A DNA stretch of 64,000 nt from Glaciecola sp964446865 (lineage in GTDB: Bacteria > Pseudomonadota > Gammaproteobacteria > Enterobacterales > Alteromonadaceae): contig CAYURD010000009.1 in the NCBI GenBank assembly GCA_964446865.1, positions 1-64,000 on the forward strand. The letters run 5' to 3'. Below the pieces are notes generated by a model, which ran no database searches, was not told the origin of the DNA, and saw nothing but the letters and a program-made list of their open reading frames with translations. Positions 59,935 through 64,000 of the stretch are shown in pieces. Each line of letters starts with the position of its first letter. Within the stretch, counting starts at the first letter, position 1. The position numbers and the translations under genes are program-made.

Positions 59935-61017
59935 CTACCTCAACTTCAAGGTGGCAAGTCCCACCAAAACCAATATAAGCGAAATTATCCAAAAACGAAC
60001 AATCACTCGTGGTTCAGGCCACCCTTTTAATTCGTAATGATGATGGATAGGTGCCATCCTAAATATTCGTTTGCCTCTAGTTTTAAAGCTCCAAACCTGC
60101 AAAATCACCGACAAGGTCTCAGCAACAAATATCCCGCCCATAATAAATAAGACTATTTCTTGACGCACTAATATCGCCAATACACCCAAAGTAGCCCCTA
60201 ATGATAATGAACCGACATCCCCCATAAAAACCTGGGCTGGATAGGTGTTAAACCATAAAAAACCTAGCCCTGCGCCGACTATCGCGGTGCAAACTATCAC
60301 CAACTCACTCGTTAGCGGAATAAATGGAATATTAAGATAGCTTGAGAAATTCACATTGCCCGTTGCGTAAGCAAAAATAGCAAATGCGCCTGCCACTAAA
60401 ATAATGGGCACAATGGCCAAGCCATCAAGCCCGTCAGTCAAATTAACCGCATTGCTGGTGCCTACAATGACAAAGTAGCTCAGCACTAAATACATTAAGC
60501 CTAACTGCGGCATAACATCTTTGAAAAACGGGACAATTAGGGAGGTTTCTGCAGCTGACGTGGTGGTGGAATATAAAAAGAAAGCCACGCATATTGCAAT
60601 CACTGACTGCCAAAAATACTTCCACCGAGCAATTAGCCCTTTAGGATCTTTTCGCACTACTTTTCGATAATCGTCGACAAAGCCTAAAATACCAAATGTG
60701 ATGACAACAAAAAGTGTGACTAATACGTATTTATTGGTTAAATCAGCCCAAAGCAAGCAGCTTGTTAAAATGGCAGCAAGTATCAGCACGCCACCCATTG
60801 TGGGCGTTCCAGATTTTGACAAATGACTTTGCGGGCCATCGTCGCGAACAGTTTGACCAATTTGCATGGTCTGTAACCACCTGATCATTTTAGGACCAAT
60901 TAATATAGCAATCAGCAGCGCAGTCAACGTGCTCAAAATTGCGCGAAGGGTCAAGTATTCGAAAACGGTAAAACTACTATCAAATTGAGTGAGCCACTGT
61001 GCTAACCATAATAACAT
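59935..61017 (-). CDS. mraY: Phospho-MurNAc-pentapeptide translocase MraY
   Basis: Polytopic membrane enzyme making lipid I. 360 residues, equal to the E. coli enzyme. Diagnostic stretches are DDGPQSHLSKSGTPTMGGVLIL, VDDYRKVVRKDPKGL, NAVNLTDGLDGLAI, NTYPAQVFMGDVGSLSLG and the C-terminal RMAPIHHHYELKGWPEPRVIVRFWIIS, with the catalytic aspartates (FVDDYRK, LTDGLDG, FMGDVG). The start base overlaps the murF stop by one base. Target of tunicamycin-class inhibitors. Confidence 0.99.
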   Translation of the reverse strand: MLLWLAQWLTQFDSSFTVFEYLTLRAILSTLTALLIAILIGPKMIRWLQTMQIGQTVRDDGPQSHLSKSGTPTMGGVLILAAILTSCLLWADLTNKYVLVTLFVVITFGILGFVDDYRKVVRKDPKGLIARWKYFWQSVIAICVAFFLYSTTTSAAETSLIVPFFKDVMPQLGLMYLVLSYFVIVGTSNAVNLTDGLDGLAIVPIILVAGAFAIFAYATGNVNFSSYLNIPFIPLTSELVIVCTAIVGAGLGFLWFNTYPAQVFMGDVGSLSLGATLGVLAILVRQEIVLFIMGGIFVAETLSVILQVWSFKTRGKRIFRMAPIHHHYELKGWPEPRVIVRFWIISLILVLVGLATLKLR

Positions 61018-62528
61018 TATGCTTGCTCCTGTTGCTGATGGCTTTTTTCATCTTCGCCTTGGCTAAAGTCAAAGGTCATCATCGCGTCAACCACTTGCTC
61101 CATTTTTGCACTGCGAGAACCTTTTACCAGCACTGTAATGGGTATACCGTTAACCGGACTTGAATTAATTTGTGCATGAGGCTGTTGCTCTATGGGAGAG
61201 TCGTAAGAGGCAAGTACAGGTCCAATCAGCTTAATTAAGGCAGTAAACGCAGTTTGCGGGTCGCTACATGCCATGCCTTTGTCGCCCATAGCAGAGCTTG
61301 CGTGGGTACTTAAATTACCGCTGCTAATTAAGGCATCGATATTTTTATTGGCAGCATATTCACCTATTTGCTGATGGTACATTGCCGCCTGATCGCCAAG
61401 CTCGCCCATATCACCAAACACCAATACTTTAAAACCTGAAAAACTCGCAAGTAAATCTATGGCCGCTTTAACAGAGCCAACATTCGCATTATAGGTATCG
61501 TCAATTACCTTTAGCCTGGGCGCTACCATTTTTACGGTTAATCGTCCTGATACGCTTTGCATATCAAACAAGCCTTGCTGAACGTCGACTAAATTTGCAC
61601 CAACGCTTATTGCTAAGGCGGCAGATAAAACGGCATTACCAACGTTGTGGACACCCGGGATACGCAGTTTTATTGCTGCTTTCCCAATAGGCGTAACCAA
61701 TTCAAACTCAGCGCAACCTTCATTATTAATTGCCACATTACGTGCATGAAAATCACCTTTTTGACTTTCATAACTAAAGCTCAAAATTTGCTGTGTCGCA
61801 GATGTACCTTGCCAAAAATCATAAAATTGGCTGTCATGATTTAAAATGGCAACGGCTTCAGGCTTTAAGCCTTTTATAATTTCACTTTTGGCTCGAGCAA
61901 CGCCAAATAGACTGCCAAAGCCCTCTATATGAGCGGGTGAAGCATTAACGATAGTTGCAACATCTGGCTGAACAAGTTGACATGTATAGTCAATCTCACC
62001 TTGATGATTTGCGCCCATTTCAATGACGGCATAATCGTGTTCGTTGTTAAGTTCAAGCAGTGTTAATGGCACACCAATGTCATTGTTAAAATTACCTTTA
62101 GTGGCCAATACCTTGCCACGCTTGCTCAAAATCGACTTAACCATCTCTTTAACGGTTGTCTTGCCACTTGACCCAGTGATGCCCACAGTCTTAGGTGATA
62201 CTTTTTGTTTAACTGCACTGCCAATATGGCCCAACGCTAAACGCGTATCGTCTACTTTTAAGATGGCAACATGATCGGAAATAGATTTATCAGAAAGGTC
62301 TTGGCTAACAATGACGGCGCTTGCGCCTTTTTCAATGGCAGTATGGATATAATCATGGCCATCAAAATTAGGGCCAACTAAGGCAATGAATAAATCACCC
62401 GTTTTGAGCGTACGAGTATCGATACTCACGCCACTTATTATAATGTTTGCAGCGTCAGATGTAGTGACGCCGTTAACAAAACTGCCCTTAACTTTTTGCA
62501 TTATCCATGTCAAAGAAGTGCTAATCAT
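61017..62528 (-). CDS. murF: UDP-MurNAc-tripeptide--D-alanyl-D-alanine ligase
   Basis: Adds D-Ala-D-Ala. 503 residues (E. coli 452). Domains: N-terminal (GVSIDTRTLKTGDLFIALVGPNFDGHDYI), the ATP loop GITGSSGKTTVKEMVKSIL, NIGSAVLSAAL-like VGNAVLSAALAISVG, and VIDDTYNANVGSVKAAIDLLASF. A polar insertion near residues 440-465 (SPIEQQPHAQINSSPVNGI) precedes TVLVKGSRSAKMEQVV. Overlaps: 4 bp with murE, 1 base with mraY. Confidence 0.97.
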   Translation of the reverse strand: MISTSLTWIMQKVKGSFVNGVTTSDAANIIISGVSIDTRTLKTGDLFIALVGPNFDGHDYIHTAIEKGASAVIVSQDLSDKSISDHVAILKVDDTRLALGHIGSAVKQKVSPKTVGITGSSGKTTVKEMVKSILSKRGKVLATKGNFNNDIGVPLTLLELNNEHDYAVIEMGANHQGEIDYTCQLVQPDVATIVNASPAHIEGFGSLFGVARAKSEIIKGLKPEAVAILNHDSQFYDFWQGTSATQQILSFSYESQKGDFHARNVAINNEGCAEFELVTPIGKAAIKLRIPGVHNVGNAVLSAALAISVGANLVDVQQGLFDMQSVSGRLTVKMVAPRLKVIDDTYNANVGSVKAAIDLLASFSGFKVLVFGDMGELGDQAAMYHQQIGEYAANKNIDALISSGNLSTHASSAMGDKGMACSDPQTAFTALIKLIGPVLASYDSPIEQQPHAQINSSPVNGIPITVLVKGSRSAKMEQVVDAMMTFDFSQGEDEKSHQQQEQA

Positions 62529-64000
62529 GCAAACGTCCTTGTATTATTATGTGTTTGTCCATCTGCATGCTCATTGCCATACAATAAATGCGCAACAAAC
62601 GCTCGTTCATTGTATGCAATGCGCTGATTATTAATCTCTATATAGTCTTCATGCCCTTTTCCGGCAACTAAGATCATATCTTGATTAGCGCTTTGTTGCC
62701 AAGCTTTACGGATAGCTTTTTTGCGATCTAGCTCTACCGTAATACTTTGCTGACTTGCGTTGTTTGGTATGCCGTCTTTAATGTCTTTAATGATTTGTAG
62801 TGGCGCTTCATTTCGTGAATTATCTTGTGTTAGCACAATATGATCTGCATATTTATATGCAATGTTACCCATTTGAGCGCGCTTAGATTTGTCACGATTG
62901 CCACCACATCCAAAAATACAAGTTAAACGCCCTTTTGTGTGTACTCGTGCCGACAGCAAAGCTTGTTTTAGTGCATCGGGTGTATGTGCATAATCAACCA
63001 AAATACTTGGCGAAGATTGACATTCGTTCCCTTCACTAATCTGCTTTGTGCTGACAGGCTTCTCATTTTGGTCCTGATTTTTGGGGTAAACAAACAGTTC
63101 CATTCTACCAGGTACGCCCGATATTTTAGCTAAACAACGACAGATTGCCTGAAACTTTTCTATCAAATCTTCATCGTTTGAAACAGAGGCAAGCTCTACC
63201 AGTGTCGCCGTCACTGCGGCAAGTACATTTGCGACGTTGAACGTGCCAATTAGTGGGCAAGTAACATATTGGTTTTGTAAAGAGTGCGGAAAATTGGCGC
63301 AAAGTGTAAAGCTGACACCTGTCGTATTATATTGAACATTTTCAGCCCAACATCCTAATTTATTCGCAGTCAGAGGCGACATTGAATACCAAAATATTTG
63401 TAAAGAAGGTGAAGCTGCCGTTAACCAAGCTTTTGATTCATGATCGTCGGCATTAAGCACTACGTTTCGTAAACGTCTTGCATTTAGCAGTCCTCTTTTC
63501 GCAGTAGCATAACTTGCCATATCGTGATGATAATCTAAATGGTCTTGGCTTAAATTAGAAAATATAGCCGTTGATATTGGCAAGCCTTGCAAACGGTTTT
63601 GCGCCAAACCATGGGATGATGCTTCAATAGCGACGCTTTCGCAGTTTCTTTTCTTAAGATCTGCTAGGTAGGCATATAACGATAAAATGTCGGGCGTTGT
63701 ATTTATCGTTTTTGATAATGTTGTAGGAATGCCTTCTTTATAAAGATTGACACCAAGCGTACCTATACATGCGCTTGTCTCGTCTTTTTTCGCCATTAGA
63801 CTGTTTAGTTGGGCGTAGATTGACGCAATAGACGTTTTACCATTCGTCCCAGTGACCGCAGCAATGGAAGGCATTTTTGAAGGCATAACTTTATTATCAG
63901 AAGCTTCAGTTACTGATGATTCATCATCAAAATAAAATAAGGTCGCAATTTCGGAGAGTCTGTCTTTCAAGTTTAATAACGAAATAGTATGCATGGTAAA
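62525..64000 (-). CDS. murE: UDP-MurNAc-L-Ala-D-Glu--meso-diaminopimelate ligase; 5' end beyond the right edge
   Basis: Third Mur ligase. The visible part is 491 codons to the edge. In the family the ATP loop (AAVTGTNGKTSIASIY) lies near residue 110-120, but here only about 50 residues precede it, and the frame is open to the last base (FT before MHTISLLNLKDRLSEIA). So the ATG at 63994 is very probably an internal Met and roughly 60-75 N-terminal residues lie outside. Other motifs: SNLSQDHLDYHHDM, EASSHGLAQNRLQGLP, VDYAHTPDALKQALL and GCGGNRDKSKRAQMG. An insertion of about 24 residues (NQDQNEKPVSTKQISEGNEC) precedes LVDYAHTP. Overlaps murF by 4 bp. Confidence 0.95.
   Translation of the reverse strand, partial: FTMHTISLLNLKDRLSEIATLFYFDDESSVTEASDNKVMPSKMPSIAAVTGTNGKTSIASIYAQLNSLMAKKDETSACIGTLGVNLYKEGIPTTLSKTINTTPDILSLYAYLADLKKRNCESVAIEASSHGLAQNRLQGLPISTAIFSNLSQDHLDYHHDMASYATAKRGLLNARRLRNVVLNADDHESKAWLTAASPSLQIFWYSMSPLTANKLGCWAENVQYNTTGVSFTLCANFPHSLQNQYVTCPLIGTFNVANVLAAVTATLVELASVSNDEDLIEKFQAICRCLAKISGVPGRMELFVYPKNQDQNEKPVSTKQISEGNECQSSPSILVDYAHTPDALKQALLSARVHTKGRLTCIFGCGGNRDKSKRAQMGNIAYKYADHIVLTQDNSRNEAPLQIIKDIKDGIPNNASQQSITVELDRKKAIRKAWQQSANQDMILVAGKGHEDYIEINNQRIAYNERAFVAHLLYGNEHADGQTHNNTRTFA

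Noticed and set aside
63992..63994. ATG at 63994 as the start of a complete murE
   Set aside because: The ATP loop would lie at about residue 48 instead of about 110; the frame stays open to the edge and the sequence aligns with an internal part of MurE.

Overview
The window is a chromosomal segment of a gammaproteobacterium, most probably an Alteromonadales relative (Alteromonas/Glaciecola-like). The basis is gene content and synteny: the ygfB-pepP-ubiH-ubiI block next to 6S RNA, the pilA-pilC-pilD-coaE-zapD-yacG block beside mutT-secA, a pdhR-aceEF-lpd operon, and a long murE-to-ftsZ dcw cluster ending in lpxC. Genus cannot be fixed from the sequence alone. The window holds no rRNA, tRNA, transposase, prophage or CRISPR array. 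One 100-N assembly gap (31156-31255) lies inside aceF. Both edges cut genes: gcvP on the left and murE on the right.

Layout. 1-3619: glycine cleavage genes gcvT-gcvH-gcvP (minus), with a divergent LysR-type regulator. 4755-10778: an exported amidohydrolase, then a two-gene RND efflux system. 11163-16280 (minus): a TerB-like protein, then ygfB-pepP-ubiH-ubiI (ubiquinone hydroxylases). 16570-20230: 6S RNA, then ribokinase, nucleoside hydrolase, 5-formyl-THF cyclo-ligase and ribose-5-phosphate isomerase; together these can carry nucleosides to ribose, ribose-5-P and the pentose phosphate pool. 20280-25060: a membrane protein of unknown role, a PadR/PspC pair behind a perfect palindrome, and serA. 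25468-28534 (minus): two tandem DUF481 outer-membrane paralogues, an HDOD protein and a DUF1289 protein. 28694-36986 (minus): pyruvate dehydrogenase operon pdhR-aceE-aceF-lpd and ampE. 37145-44079 (plus): nadC, type IV pilus pilA/pilC/pilD, coaE, zapD, yacG and an aspartoacylase-like gene. 44330-64000 (minus): mutT, secA, an M23 peptidase, lpxC, and ftsZ-ftsA-ftsQ-ddl-murC-murG-ftsW-murD-mraY-murF-murE, mostly with start/stop overlaps.

The least expected structure is intergenic. A small non-autonomous element of exactly 166 bp with 18-bp terminal inverted repeats occurs three times (10922, 25123, 44115), with a degenerate relative near 40085. The copy at 25123 sits inside a REP-like hairpin, flanked by a 10-bp direct repeat, and removing it restores an intact hairpin. 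Other points worth attention: 6S RNA is separated from fau by a nucleoside-salvage pair; pilB is absent from the pilus cluster; ampD and zapA are absent from their usual places; several Mur ligases and UbiH carry polar low-complexity insertions; there is a PdhR-like operator and a second spaced inverted repeat in the pdh region; and a two-tier RNA-like structure lies upstream of serA. No clearly new multi-gene system is visible; most genes are housekeeping.
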